A stretch of DNA of 64,000 nucleotides from Blautia sp. (GCA_022769545.1 JALEJS010000019.1:1-64000), one strand, 5' to 3'; shown: positions 42,010-50,458, numbered from the stretch's first letter. The notes: generated from the letters alone by a model not told the origin. Numbers and translations: made by a program.

Positions 42010-43203
42010 ATGAAAAACAGAGAGTTTAAAAAGGGGATGCTGGCAGGCGCGGCGGTCGTTCTGGCAGTGGGAGGCATCGGTTATCGGTGTGTTTCCGCGA
42101 TACAATACGAGAAGGATTCGGTTCTTTCCGACCGCCACATAGAAAAAATCGAATACCTGGAAAAGCTGATTGATGAGTGGTATCTGGAGGAAAAGGACGA
42201 GGAGGCGCTGGCGGAAGGGATGTATGCCGGTCTGATCGCCGGCCTTAAGGATCCTTATTCCAGATACTACACGGCAAAGGAGTATCAGGAAGAGACAACT
42301 GTGACCGATGGTGCCTATGTGGGGATCGGTGTTCAGCTGATGAAAGATGAGGACGGGAAAGTCCGGATTATGGAGTGCTATGAGGGCGGACCCGGCCAGA
42401 AAGCAGGAATCCGCAAGGGTGATTTTATTACGGCAGTGAACGGCGCTGACATTTCGGAACGATCCGTTGACGAGGTGGCGGATATGATTCGGGAAAGTGC
42501 CGACGGAAATGTTGTACTCACCATAGAAAGGGAGCAATCGGACACACTGCTGGATATTCCGGTCACGGTCGAGGATGTGAAGCTGCCTTCTGTGTTCCAT
42601 GAAATGCTGGAGCAAAAGACCGGATATATTCAGATTACTGAATTCACGGGAGTAACCTACGAGCAATATATGGATGCCTTCGAAGATTTGCAGAATCAGG
42701 GTATGGGGCGTCTCATTATTGACCTGCGGGATAATCCGGGGGGACTTTTGAATTCTGTGTGTGATATTCTGGAGGAAATTCTGCCGGAAGGTCTGATTGT
42801 ATACATGGAGGATAAATACGGGAACCGTGAGGAGCACACCTGTGCGGGAGAAAATCCGCTGGATATTCCTCTGGCTGTGCTGGTGAATGAAGAAAGTGCC
42901 AGTGCATCTGAAATATTTGCAGGCGCGGTTCAGGATTACAGTATCGGAACGATCGTAGGAGTCAGGACATATGGCAAGGGTGTGGTTCAGAGCATTCACG
43001 AGCTGAATGACGGAAGTGCGGTAAAGCTTACGGTGTCCAAATATTACACACCCAATGGCAACGATATTCATAAGGTTGGAATACAGCCGGATGTGGAGGT
43101 GGAGCTGGATCCGGAGCTTGTGGGGCTGGAAGAGTATTCCCGTGAACAGGACAATCAGCTGCAGAAAGCACTGGAGGTTCTGGATATGGAGAATGTGTTT
43201 TAG
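42010..43203 (+). CDS. S41 family C-terminal processing peptidase
   Basis: A 397-residue exported protease. An N-terminal signal anchor (about 9-27) is followed by a PDZ domain (about 95-180, YVGIGVQLMKDEDGKV) and the S41 catalytic domain with NEESASASEIFAGAVQD (serine near 298) and TYGKGVVQS (lysine near 323). Such CtpA/CtpB proteins process envelope or sporulation proteins. Association with ftsEX is common in Firmicutes. Ribosome site GAGGATGGA is modest. Confidence 0.92.
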   Translation: MKNREFKKGMLAGAAVVLAVGGIGYRCVSAIQYEKDSVLSDRHIEKIEYLEKLIDEWYLEEKDEEALAEGMYAGLIAGLKDPYSRYYTAKEYQEETTVTDGAYVGIGVQLMKDEDGKVRIMECYEGGPGQKAGIRKGDFITAVNGADISERSVDEVADMIRESADGNVVLTIEREQSDTLLDIPVTVEDVKLPSVFHEMLEQKTGYIQITEFTGVTYEQYMDAFEDLQNQGMGRLIIDLRDNPGGLLNSVCDILEEILPEGLIVYMEDKYGNREEHTCAGENPLDIPLAVLVNEESASASEIFAGAVQDYSIGTIVGVRTYGKGVVQSIHELNDGSAVKLTVSKYYTPNGNDIHKVGIQPDVEVELDPELVGLEEYSREQDNQLQKALEVLDMENVF

Positions 43204-43205
43204 GG

Positions 43206-43234
43206 TTGCATCGGGGATTTTGTAATGGTATCAT
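43206..43234 (+). promoter_or_regulatory. promoter for degV
   Basis: TTGCAT (43206-43211) and TATCAT (43229-43234), 17-bp spacer, immediately after the protease stop. Confidence 0.65.
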
Positions 43235-43287
43235 ATATAAGAAAATGATTTTCATTTACAGGAATATCAGAATGAGAGGAAAGACAG

Positions 43288-44157
43288 ATGAGCAGTTATG
43301 TGATTACAACAGATGATAATTCGGATCTTCCGGAAAGTTTTATGGAAGAGCACGGGATAAAATGTGCATATTTCAGCTATTTTATTGACGAAGTGCATTA
43401 TACGCATGATAATTTCCTTCCGGTGAAGGAATTTTACGATCGGATGAGAAACGGTTCTCTTCCTACGACTGCACAGGTGAATCCGGAGGATATCCGGGAG
43501 ATGATGGAGCCGATTCTCAAAGAAGGTAAGGATGTTCTTCACATTGCATTTTCTTCCGGACTGAGCGGTGGTTATAACAGTTCACGCATCGCAGCGGAGG
43601 AACTCAGAGAAGAATATCCGGACCGGACGATCATTGTCATTGATTCCCTTGCGGCTTCGCTGGGGCAGGGTCTGCTGGTATATTATGCACAGATGAAAAA
43701 AGAAGCCGGAGAAGATATTCAGACGGTTGCTGACTGGGTGGAAACACATAAGAATAATCTGGTACATCTTTTTACCGTGGATGATCTGAATCATCTTCAC
43801 AGAGGAGGAAGAGTGTCAAAAGCCACTGCCATCGTAGGCGGAATGCTGAATATCAAGCCGGTACTGCATGTGGATGATGAGGGCCATCTGATTGCTCTGG
43901 GAAAAGTACGCGGACGTAAGAAGTCTCTTCTGGAGCTGGTGAATCTGATGGAGCAGAAGCTGGGAAGCTATGCGCAGAGCTGTGATACCATTTTTGTGAG
44001 TCACGGAGACTGTGAAGAGGATGCCCGTTTTGTGGCTCAGAAAGTGGAGGAAAAGTACAAAATCCGCACGGAACTGATCAATTACGTCGGAGCTACGATC
44101 GGGGCACATTCCGGCCCGGGAACGGTCGCCCTGTTCTTCCTGGGAGATGAGAGATAA
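43288..44157 (+). CDS. DegV-family fatty-acid-binding protein
   Basis: A 289-residue cytosolic DegV (FakB-like) protein. YVITTDDNSDLPESF at the start, SSGLSGGYNS (about 91-100) and FTVDDLNHLHRGGRVSK (about 161-177) are family motifs that hold the fatty acid carboxylate. FakB proteins present fatty acids to the FakA kinase, but fakA is not adjacent. AGAGGAAAG precedes the ATG. Confidence 0.9.
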   Translation: MSSYVITTDDNSDLPESFMEEHGIKCAYFSYFIDEVHYTHDNFLPVKEFYDRMRNGSLPTTAQVNPEDIREMMEPILKEGKDVLHIAFSSGLSGGYNSSRIAAEELREEYPDRTIIVIDSLAASLGQGLLVYYAQMKKEAGEDIQTVADWVETHKNNLVHLFTVDDLNHLHRGGRVSKATAIVGGMLNIKPVLHVDDEGHLIALGKVRGRKKSLLELVNLMEQKLGSYAQSCDTIFVSHGDCEEDARFVAQKVEEKYKIRTELINYVGATIGAHSGPGTVALFFLGDER

Positions 44158-44162
44158 TTATT

Positions 44163-44226
44163 ATGCAGGATTGTGGGAGCATGAAATGCGGAACAATCCG
44201 TGTGGTATCTTTTGATCCAAACATCA
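44163..44226 (+). repeat. dispersed structured repeat, partial copy (right third)
   Basis: This stretch aligns without gaps to 23043-23106, with about five differences in 64 positions. The hairpin GGATTGT..GCAT-gaa-ATGC..ACAATCC is fully conserved and one of the changes falls in its unpaired part. The terminal CTTTTGACCC is altered to CTTTTGATCC. It begins 5 bp after the degV stop. Confidence 0.8.
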
Positions 44227-44336
44227 TTATAATTTAAAGTTTTCGGGAGGTTATTTCCGAGAGCACTTGTGGAAAACCACCAAAATGTCGACGGTATACC
44301 AAAGAAAATTTAGGCAAATACAATAAAAAATTGGCA

Positions 44337-44374
44337 ATGTATTATTGCATACATCACTGTGAATGATATATAAT
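44337..44374 (+). promoter_or_regulatory. gntR promoter with overlapping GntR-like operator
   Basis: TTGCAT (44345-44350) and TATAAT (44369-44374), 18-bp spacer. The inverted repeat ATGTAT-N6-ATACAT (44337-44354) covers the -35 box and resembles operators of GntR-family proteins, so autorepression is likely. Confidence 0.6.
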
Positions 44375-44452
44375 ATCCCTAATGAAAATATGGTGCATAT
44401 TTTTTTCACGGTTTGGCAGGCCATACCGGTCATGCTGCAGGGGGAGATATGT

Positions 44453-45097
44453 ATGAAATTAGTGACAGAAGCCCTGAATACCAAGGTGTATGACGAATTG
44501 AAAAAAAGCATTGTAGAGGGGGAATTTCCTCCGGAAATGCAGCTGGTGGAAGCGAAAATCAGTGAAATGTACGGAATCAGCCGTACGCCGCTTCGAGAAG
44601 CTTTGCAGAGACTTTGCCAGGAGGGTCTTATCTGCAGGTGCGGCAAGAGTTATGCTGTCCGCAGGTATACGGAGGAGGACCTTCTTGAAATCTGTGAGCT
44701 TCAGAAAATGCTGAATATGTTTGCGGTCAGGAAAGTGATCCGGGAAATGTCCGGAAAAGCGTCCGATGCAGAAGCGATGATCGACGAAATATACCACCCG
44801 GAGGAGAAAAATTCCTTTGTCTCCACGGATACCTTTCACACCTGTATTGCACAGCTCGTGGGGAATCAGCAGTTTCTCAGAATTTATCAGATGTTCCGCG
44901 ATCAGATGCGGGCGTTCAGAGCCGGTGTTCCGGAAAATCCGGAACACGAAGAAAAAGCGCAGGCATATTACAGAGAAATCTATCAGGCCATTAAGAACAG
45001 AGATGAGAAGCAGTCGGAGGAGATTATGGAAAGGCATGCAAGACTTTACATAGAGGACATTCGATCCGATCTGGCAAAAGCGGAAGCCTCCTGCTGA
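44453..45097 (+). CDS. GntR-family (FadR/FCD-type) regulator
   Basis: A 214-residue regulator with an N-terminal winged helix (ISEMYGISRTPLREALQRL, about 36-54) and an all-helical FCD-like ligand domain. Typical FCD metal ligands are only partly visible (H128-like FHTCIAQLVGN, HARLYIEDI). GGGGGAG lies before the ATG at 44453; an open frame reaches back to 44363. It is flanked by its own promoter/operator and terminator, with no obvious target operon except the downstream exporter. Confidence 0.85.
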   Translation: MKLVTEALNTKVYDELKKSIVEGEFPPEMQLVEAKISEMYGISRTPLREALQRLCQEGLICRCGKSYAVRRYTEEDLLEICELQKMLNMFAVRKVIREMSGKASDAEAMIDEIYHPEEKNSFVSTDTFHTCIAQLVGNQQFLRIYQMFRDQMRAFRAGVPENPEHEEKAQAYYREIYQAIKNRDEKQSEEIMERHARLYIEDIRSDLAKAEASC

Positions 45098-45113
45098 ATA
45101 AAATGAATATGGA

Positions 45114-45146
45114 AAAAGCAGTCCCGTCCCGGGGCTGCTTTTTTGT
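45114..45146 (+). terminator. gntR terminator
   Basis: AAAAAGCAGTCCC pairs with GGGGCTGCTTTTT (one G-U), followed by T residues. Confidence 0.88.
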
Positions 45147-45256
45147 GTGTAATTATTCGAAAAGTTTTCACAACTTTTTTTAAGTACATTTCAGGCGGGT
45201 TGTATATACTTTTATCGATAAATAAATTCCGATACAGGAAAGGAGCTAATTGAGAG

Positions 45257-46483
45257 ATGACAAAGGTTAAAGTACGGGATCAGGATGGCTGGACGACATT
45301 GCAGAAAGTTGGATTGATAACTGCATTATCGGCCTCGATGATTTTTGCGGGAGGGCGGATTGCATCGGCAGAGGAAGTCGGGAATGCTGCATTTGAAATG
45401 AGTACCGATTACCCGGGCATTACGGCAAAAGCAGGAGATAACATCAGCTTTTCTCTGGATTTTTACGGCGTATCAGGAGATACCTGTGACGCAGCGTTAA
45501 GTGTGGTCGATATGCCGGAAGGATGGGAAGGAATATTTAAGGGAAGCTCCAGCAGTCAGATCAGCCGGGTACATATCAATACGGCAGATGGCGCGGTGGC
45601 GCAGGATCTGGCTTCCTTTAGTCTGGACATCCCGGAAGATGCACAGGATGGTGTCTATACGGTAGAATTACAGGCAAAAGCAGACAATGGGGACAGTGAT
45701 GTCCTGGAGCTGGAAATCAATGTAAACGAACAGGATGCGGTAAGCAGCAGCTTTGCGGCGGAGTATCCTTCCCAGCAGGCAGCAGCCGGAACCAGCTTCA
45801 GTTTTGATATGACACTGATCAATAACCGGGCAGCCGCACAGTCCTACAGCCTGTCGGCAGAAGCCCCCAGCGGATGGCAGGTATCCTTTGTGCCTTCCGG
45901 AGAGAGCAGCCAGGTGGCCAGCATCAATGTGGAAGCAGGCTCCAGCCAGGGTCTGACGGCGACGATTACACCTCCGGATGGACTCAAAGAAGGCGAATAT
46001 ACCATTCCGTGTACGGCGATTTCCGCAGATGAGACACTGTCGGCAGATCTGTCTGTCACGATTACCGGTTCTTATGAGGTGGAGTTGTCCACACCCAGCG
46101 GAAATCTGAGCTTTGACGCCTATGCGAATGATGAAAAGACGATCACCCTGAGCGTGACAAATAACGGAAATGTAGATCTGCAGAATCTGAATCTTACTTC
46201 ATCGGCCCCCACAGGCTGGGAGGTAACCTTCGATGAGTCTACCATCGATCTGCTGGAGGCAGGCAGTACGAAGGAGGTTTCGGCTCATGTGACACCAGGA
46301 GAGGATGTTATGACCGGTGATTATGTGACGACCATTACGGTCAGCACAGAAGAGACGTCTGACAGTGCAGAATTCCGTGTATCTGTGAAAACAAGAACAA
46401 GCTGGGGAATGATTGCAGTGGGAATCATTCTCATTCTGGTAATCTTTCTTGCACGCATTTTTAAAAAGTATGGAAGAAGGTAG
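45257..46483 (+). CDS. exported NEW3-domain membrane protein linked to an ABC exporter
   Basis: A 408-residue protein with a signal sequence (cleavage after about IASAEE region, residue 35), three to four tandem immunoglobulin-like NEW3/COG1470 domains (repeated pattern PSGWQVSF, PTGWEVTF, MPEGWEGIF), and a C-terminal membrane anchor (about 378-400) ending in basic residues. These domains often accompany ABC-2 transporters, and an ATPase and permease follow directly (3 bp). A role as extracytoplasmic partner of the exporter is inferred. AAAGGAG is present upstream. Confidence 0.75.
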   Translation: MTKVKVRDQDGWTTLQKVGLITALSASMIFAGGRIASAEEVGNAAFEMSTDYPGITAKAGDNISFSLDFYGVSGDTCDAALSVVDMPEGWEGIFKGSSSSQISRVHINTADGAVAQDLASFSLDIPEDAQDGVYTVELQAKADNGDSDVLELEINVNEQDAVSSSFAAEYPSQQAAAGTSFSFDMTLINNRAAAQSYSLSAEAPSGWQVSFVPSGESSQVASINVEAGSSQGLTATITPPDGLKEGEYTIPCTAISADETLSADLSVTITGSYEVELSTPSGNLSFDAYANDEKTITLSVTNNGNVDLQNLNLTSSAPTGWEVTFDESTIDLLEAGSTKEVSAHVTPGEDVMTGDYVTTITVSTEETSDSAEFRVSVKTRTSWGMIAVGIILILVIFLARIFKKYGRR

Positions 46484-46486
46484 CAT

Positions 46487-47500
46487 ATGGGACAAAACAA
46501 TCGTACGGTAATTCGGACAAAGAATCTTACGAAGCTCTACGGTGAAAAAGCGGCTGTAAACAATCTGAATCTGGAAATCCGAAAAGGCGAGATATTTGGG
46601 CTGCTTGGTCCGAACGGAGCGGGAAAGACCACGACGATCATGATGCTTCTGGGTCTTACGGAACCCACATCCGGACAGGCATTCATCAATGATGTGGACT
46701 GTACCAGAAATGCCATTGACATCAAGCGGATCGTGGGTTATCTGCCGGATAATCCAGGCTTTTATACGGATATGACGGGACGGCAGAATCTGCGTTATAC
46801 GGCTGCCATGAATGGCATGCAGGGGGAAGAGACCGAGAAAAAGATCTCAGATCTTCTGGAAAGAGTCGGGATGACAGAGGCTGCGGACAAAAAGACCGGA
46901 ACATACTCCAAGGGTATGAGGCAGCGTCTCGGTATTGCAGATGTTCTGATCAAGGATCCTCAGATCATCATCATGGATGAACCCACGCTGGGACTTGATC
47001 CGGAGGGAATGCGGGAACTGCTGGAGCTGATGAGACAGCTTTCCAGCGAAGACGGAAGGACCCTGATGATATCTTCGCATCAGCTGTATCAGGTACAGCA
47101 GATCTGTGACAGAGTGGGGATTTTTGTAGAAGGACAGCTGGTTGCGTGCGGAAAAATTGAAGATCTGGGCAATCAGGTACAGCAGGAAAATCATTATTCC
47201 ATGGAATTGCAGGTAGAGCCGTGTGATGACCGCCTGCTTGGAGCAATCGCCGGACAGGATGGCGTGCAGTCCATTGAAAAAGAAGGAAATATGTTTATCG
47301 TTCAGTCTACGAAGGATATGAGAAAAGCACTGTCTGCTTTTCTGGGAAAAGGAAACTATACGATTCTTCATTTGCATCAGAGGGGAGGTGATCTGGATGA
47401 AATCTATCGATTGTATTTTGAAAAGGCAGGACAAAATGATGAAGACAATCAGAAAAAACGCAGACGGAGAGAAAACTGGCGTATCGCACACAGAAAATAG
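46487..47500 (+). CDS. ABC transporter ATP-binding protein
   Basis: A 337-residue ATPase with Walker A GPNGAGKTT (about 38-46), signature YSKGMRQRLGIADVL, Walker B IIIMDEPTLGLDP and switch His in SSHQLYQ. It is of the drug/ABC-2 export class (CcmA/NatA-like) with a C-terminal accessory region (about 235-337) ending in a very basic tail (KKRRRRENWR). The permease start lies inside its 3' end. Confidence 0.92.
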   Translation: MGQNNRTVIRTKNLTKLYGEKAAVNNLNLEIRKGEIFGLLGPNGAGKTTTIMMLLGLTEPTSGQAFINDVDCTRNAIDIKRIVGYLPDNPGFYTDMTGRQNLRYTAAMNGMQGEETEKKISDLLERVGMTEAADKKTGTYSKGMRQRLGIADVLIKDPQIIIMDEPTLGLDPEGMRELLELMRQLSSEDGRTLMISSHQLYQVQQICDRVGIFVEGQLVACGKIEDLGNQVQQENHYSMELQVEPCDDRLLGAIAGQDGVQSIEKEGNMFIVQSTKDMRKALSAFLGKGNYTILHLHQRGGDLDEIYRLYFEKAGQNDEDNQKKRRRRENWRIAHRK

Positions 47501-48437
47501 GAACGGTTTGTGGGCACTGTATCACAAAGAGCTTGCAGATCACCTGTGCAGCAAACGTTTTGTAATCATTCTCCTCCTGATTTATGCAACCAGCTTTGCC
47601 AGTCTGTACGGTGCGTTAACAGGCCTTTCCACTTCTTCCGACAGCAGTACCACGTTTCTGTTCCTGAAGCTGTATACAACCAGCGGAAATTCCATTCCGT
47701 CCTTCAGCACCTTTATTGCGCTGCTGGGACCGTTTGTAGGTCTGACACTGGGATTTGATGCCATTAACAGTGAGCGCAGCAACGGAACACTGAACCGTCT
47801 GGTGGCTCAGCCGATTTACAGAGATTCTGTGATTGTCGGAAAATTTCTTGCCGGAGCGACCATGATCGCGATTATGGTATTTTCCATGGGAATTGCGATC
47901 GGAAGCATCGGGGTACTGGTCACAGGGCTGGTTCCGGAAGTGGAGGAAGTATTCCGGATTCTGGTATTCCTTTTGTTTACCTGCGTCTATATTGCATTCT
48001 GGCTGGGATTGTCTATTCTCTTTTCCGTCCTGTGCAAACATTCGGCCACCTCTGCGATGGCTGTCATCGCAATCTGGATCTTTTTTACGATTTTTATGAG
48101 TCTGGTCGCAAATATCATTGCAAATGTGGCATATCCGATCGATACACAATGGGATGCCCTGATGAATTCTTATAATAATTATTCACTGGAGCTGAATCTG
48201 AACCGGATTTCGCCGTATTATCTGTACAGCGAGGCGGTATCCACAATTATGAATCCTGCTGTGAGATCGGTAAATGTGGTAACCGTACAGCAGCTGGAGG
48301 GCGCAATTTCAGGATATCTTTCCTTTGGACAGAGTCTTCTGCTTGTATGGCCGCATCTGGTGGGATTGCTGGCACTGATGCTGATATCCTTTGCAGGATC
48401 CTATGTAGGATTTATGAGACAGGAAATCCGATCCTGA
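47397..48437 (+). CDS. ABC-2 type transporter permease
   Basis: A 346-residue permease with six membrane segments and the NSERSNGTLNRLVAQPIYRD loop (about 120-139) of the NosY/ABC-2 family. The strongest ribosome site, GGAGGTGAT at 47384-47392, supports an ATG at 47397, giving a 104-bp overlap with the ATPase gene; ATGs at 47436 and 47439 would give a 62-65-bp overlap. Both proteins look complete, so the overlap appears real and not a sequencing error. With the NEW3 protein it forms a three-gene exporter; cargo unknown. Confidence 0.87.
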   Translation: MKSIDCILKRQDKMMKTIRKNADGEKTGVSHTENRNGLWALYHKELADHLCSKRFVIILLLIYATSFASLYGALTGLSTSSDSSTTFLFLKLYTTSGNSIPSFSTFIALLGPFVGLTLGFDAINSERSNGTLNRLVAQPIYRDSVIVGKFLAGATMIAIMVFSMGIAIGSIGVLVTGLVPEVEEVFRILVFLLFTCVYIAFWLGLSILFSVLCKHSATSAMAVIAIWIFFTIFMSLVANIIANVAYPIDTQWDALMNSYNNYSLELNLNRISPYYLYSEAVSTIMNPAVRSVNVVTVQQLEGAISGYLSFGQSLLLVWPHLVGLLALMLISFAGSYVGFMRQEIRS

Positions 48438-48501
48438 GTCAAGTGCCGGGGAGCCGGTTGGCTCTTCGGTACAATCAAACTTTTATCTTTCTGCTCTTCA
48501 T

Positions 48502-48717
48502 TCAGTCAATCAGCATTCCGGCCATGGCTTCTGTGTAAAACTGACAGAGAAACAGCTTGTAATCAGCATTCAGGTGTACATTGCATTCGGATTCGGCGCG
48601 GCTGATGACCATGGAGGTCACATCGTAAAAGTCATTGCAGAAAAAGCGTTTCATTTTATCCCGCCCGATGGAATCATAGGCACAGTTCAGCATATATTCA
48701 TTTTTTTCAATATAGTG
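48502..48717 (-). pseudogene. TetR-family regulator remnant (C-terminal part)
   Basis: On the minus strand the reading frame from about 48717 gives HYIEKNEYMLNCAYDSIGRD, then FYDVTSMVISRAESE and a FLCQFYTEAMAGMLID end, which is the ligand-domain C-terminus of a TetR-like protein. The DNA-binding N-terminus is missing, and the frame ends at TGA where a Trp codon (TGG) is expected. It abuts an MMPL remnant at about 48717, so a deletion has probably removed the 5' parts of a divergent TetR/transporter pair. Confidence 0.75.
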
Positions 48718-49284
48718 TATCTTGCAGGAGAAGGTGTCAGCACCTACGATCTGATGAATACAGTAACGGCTGATATGATGAAGGTGAATCTGCTTGCTAT
48801 AGCAGCGGTATTTATTGTGCTGCTGCTGACGATGAGATCTGTCGCACTGCCGGTGATTCTTGTGCTTACCATAGAGACAGCCATATGGATCAATCTGTCA
48901 GTCCCGTATCTTTTGGATAAACCGTTGTTTTATATTGCGTATCTGATCATCAGCTCCATACAGCTGGGATATCTTCTGGGAAGGTGTTCACCGGAACTTC
49001 TGGATGGAATACAGAAACTGGCAGATGGTTCGGAGGAACTGGCAGACGGTGCAAAGGAACTGAAGGATGGAGCGGAAGAGCTTCGTGATGGAATGGAAGA
49101 ACTGAATGAGGATGGAATCCAGAAGCTTGTCAGATGTTTCAATGAGGATATCGAAAAGCTGATTGACCGCATGCGGGCTGTGCAGGATGCAGGAGCGGAA
49201 TAGGAATCCTTCGCCGGTATTTCCGATGAGATGAACGGCAATGTAAAATTGATTATTAAGACGGATGCACTGACAAAAGAATAA
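48718..49284 (+). pseudogene. MMPL/RND-family exporter remnant
   Basis: The frame reads YLAGEGVSTYDLMNTVTADM, membrane segments VNLLAIAAVFIVLLLTMRSV and VLTIETAIWINLSV, and SSIQLG, then jumps into a helical repeat (KLADGSEELADGAKELKDG) that belongs in the large extracellular domain. So an internal deletion joins two distant parts. An in-frame TAG at 49201-49203 interrupts the C-terminus; beyond it the reading continues ESFAGISDEMNGNVKLIIKT to a TAA at 49282-49284. The 5' part is gone. This is a dead multidrug/lipid exporter gene. Confidence 0.8.
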
Positions 49285-49327
49285 AGCATCAGAAATGGAT
49301 TCTGCCGTATCCGGGAACCGGATGCGG

Positions 49328-49373
49328 AAAAAAAGACCGGCCGGTCTGCAAAAAACTGCAGTCCGGCCGGTCT
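49328..49373 (-). terminator. terminator of the DtxR-family gene
   Basis: On the minus strand AGACCGGCCGG...CTGCA pairs with TGCAG...CCGGCCGGTCT over 16 bp with one mismatch, followed by TTTTTTT (49328-49334 complement). It is very GC-rich compared with its surroundings. Confidence 0.92.
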
Positions 49374-49390
49374 TGAATACTCTGAAAATG

Positions 49391-49759
49391 TCAGCTCCTG
49401 GATTTGATAAATCGTTTCATGGCCTCGAAGCTTTCATTGCTGATATGATGTTCCATCCGGCATGCATCCGAGATGGCTGTTTTTTCCGGAACCCCCAGAG
49501 AAATCAGCCAGCCTGAGATAAATGTATGACGCTCATAAATGGAAGAAGCGATCTCGCGTCCTTTTTCCGTCAGGGTGATAAAACCGGCTTTTGACACCAG
49601 AATACATTCATTTTCTCTGAGTTTTTTCATTGCCACACTGACACTGGGCTTGGTTACATTCATTTCCTCTGCAATATCGACAGAGCGTACTACGGGCAGA
49701 CGCTGGCTTAATATCAGTATTGTTTCCAGATAATTTTCCGATGATTCGTTATCGTGCAT
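49391..49759 (-). CDS. DtxR-family metal-dependent repressor
   Basis: A 122-residue short DtxR/MntR-type regulator with a winged helix (VRSVDIAEEMNVTKPSVSVA, about 22-41) and a metal-binding/dimerisation helix CRMEHHISNESFEAM near the C-terminus. There is no SH3 domain. GGAGG at 49763-49767 (minus strand) supports the ATG at 49759, although the frame opens at 49801. It is divergent from feoAAB, where operator-like palindromes occur, so iron (or manganese) control of that operon is likely. Confidence 0.87.
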   Translation of the reverse strand: MHDNESSENYLETILILSQRLPVVRSVDIAEEMNVTKPSVSVAMKKLRENECILVSKAGFITLTEKGREIASSIYERHTFISGWLISLGVPEKTAISDACRMEHHISNESFEAMKRFIKSRS

Positions 49760-49804
49760 AAAAACCTCCCTGTAGAGTCCTTTGCTTTTGAAGGCTTTCA
49801 AGGT

Positions 49805-49850
49805 AATTCGTCCACGATCGTGGCCTCAGACCTTTTGACCCTGGTATCAT
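49805..49850 (-). repeat. dispersed structured repeat, left-end copy in the dtxR leader
   Basis: On the minus strand ATGATACCAGGGTCAAAAGG (49831-49850) matches the start of the 22921 copy, followed by the palindrome CCACGATCGTGG (49812-49823). AAGGT and ACCTT flank the palindrome and can pair. The element begins next to the likely -10 (TATTAT at about 49851-49856) of the dtxR promoter, as in the first copy. Confidence 0.7.
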
Positions 49851-49916
49851 AATATATGATTTTCAGCAAAAAAACAAGCAGAAGAAATTGTTGAGAAAAA
49901 TTATCAATATCGGTTA

Positions 49917-49949
49917 TTGACATGGAATATAAGTAAGAATATACTAACT
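49917..49949 (+). promoter_or_regulatory. feo promoter with overlapping palindromic operator
   Basis: TTGACA (49917-49922) and TATACT (49940-49945), 17-bp spacer. The imperfect palindrome AGTAAGAATATACTAACT (49932-49949; 14 of 18 positions symmetrical) covers the -10 box, with CTAACTAA at its right edge resembling DtxR-family half-sites. Repression by the adjacent DtxR-type protein is inferred. Confidence 0.7.
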
Positions 49950-50006
49950 AATGTAATAAATAAGAAACTGCAATAACATTTTATTAAGAAGGAGAGCGGG
50001 TGTGGA

Positions 50007-50219
50007 ATGATGCCTCTATCTATGGCGGAAACAGGTCGGATGAATCAGATCCGGAAAATCGGGGGGAAGGATGAAACCAGACGTTTTCTGGAAAATCTGG
50101 GATTTGTGGTTGGAGGATTTGTCACTGTCGTTTCTGAAATGAGCGGCAATCTGATCGTGAATGTGAAAGAATCACGGGTGGCAATCAGCAAAGAAATGGC
50201 AAATAAAATCATGGTTTGA
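50007..50219 (+). CDS. feoA: FeoA-domain protein, first copy
   Basis: A 70-residue SH3-like FeoA protein (MPLSMAETGRMNQIRKIGG, then FLENLGFVVGGFVTVVSE). FeoA is needed for FeoB-mediated Fe2+ uptake. AAGGAGAG lies upstream of tandem ATGs (50007, 50010). It is 11 bp from a second feoA. Confidence 0.88.
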   Translation: MMPLSMAETGRMNQIRKIGGKDETRRFLENLGFVVGGFVTVVSEMSGNLIVNVKESRVAISKEMANKIMV

Positions 50220-50230
50220 GGAGGAGAACA

Positions 50231-50452
50231 ATGGCAACATTACGGGAGACAAAATGTGGTGAGACGGTGAAAGTAGTAAAAATACGCGGAGAAGGGGCTG
50301 TAAAACGCCGTATCATGGACATGGGGATCACGAAAAATACACAGATATATGTCCGAAAGGTTGCGCCTCTCGGTGATCCGGTGGAAATCACGGTGCGGGG
50401 ATACGAGCTTTCCTTGCGCAAGGCGGATGCAGAGATGATAGAGGTAGAGTAA
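50231..50452 (+). CDS. feoA: FeoA-domain protein, second copy
   Basis: A 73-residue FeoA paralogue (VKVVKIRGEGAVKRRIMDMG, ending GYELSLRKADAEMIEVE). The two copies differ strongly, so the duplication is old. GAGGAGAAC precedes the ATG at 50231. Confidence 0.9.
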   Translation: MATLRETKCGETVKVVKIRGEGAVKRRIMDMGITKNTQIYVRKVAPLGDPVEITVRGYELSLRKADAEMIEVE

Positions 50453-50458
50453 TTTTTT

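Noticed and set aside
47388-47500. Possible frameshift fusing the ABC ATPase and permease genes
   Set aside because: Both proteins have complete domains and the permease has its own ribosome site, so a genuine overlap is the simpler reading.
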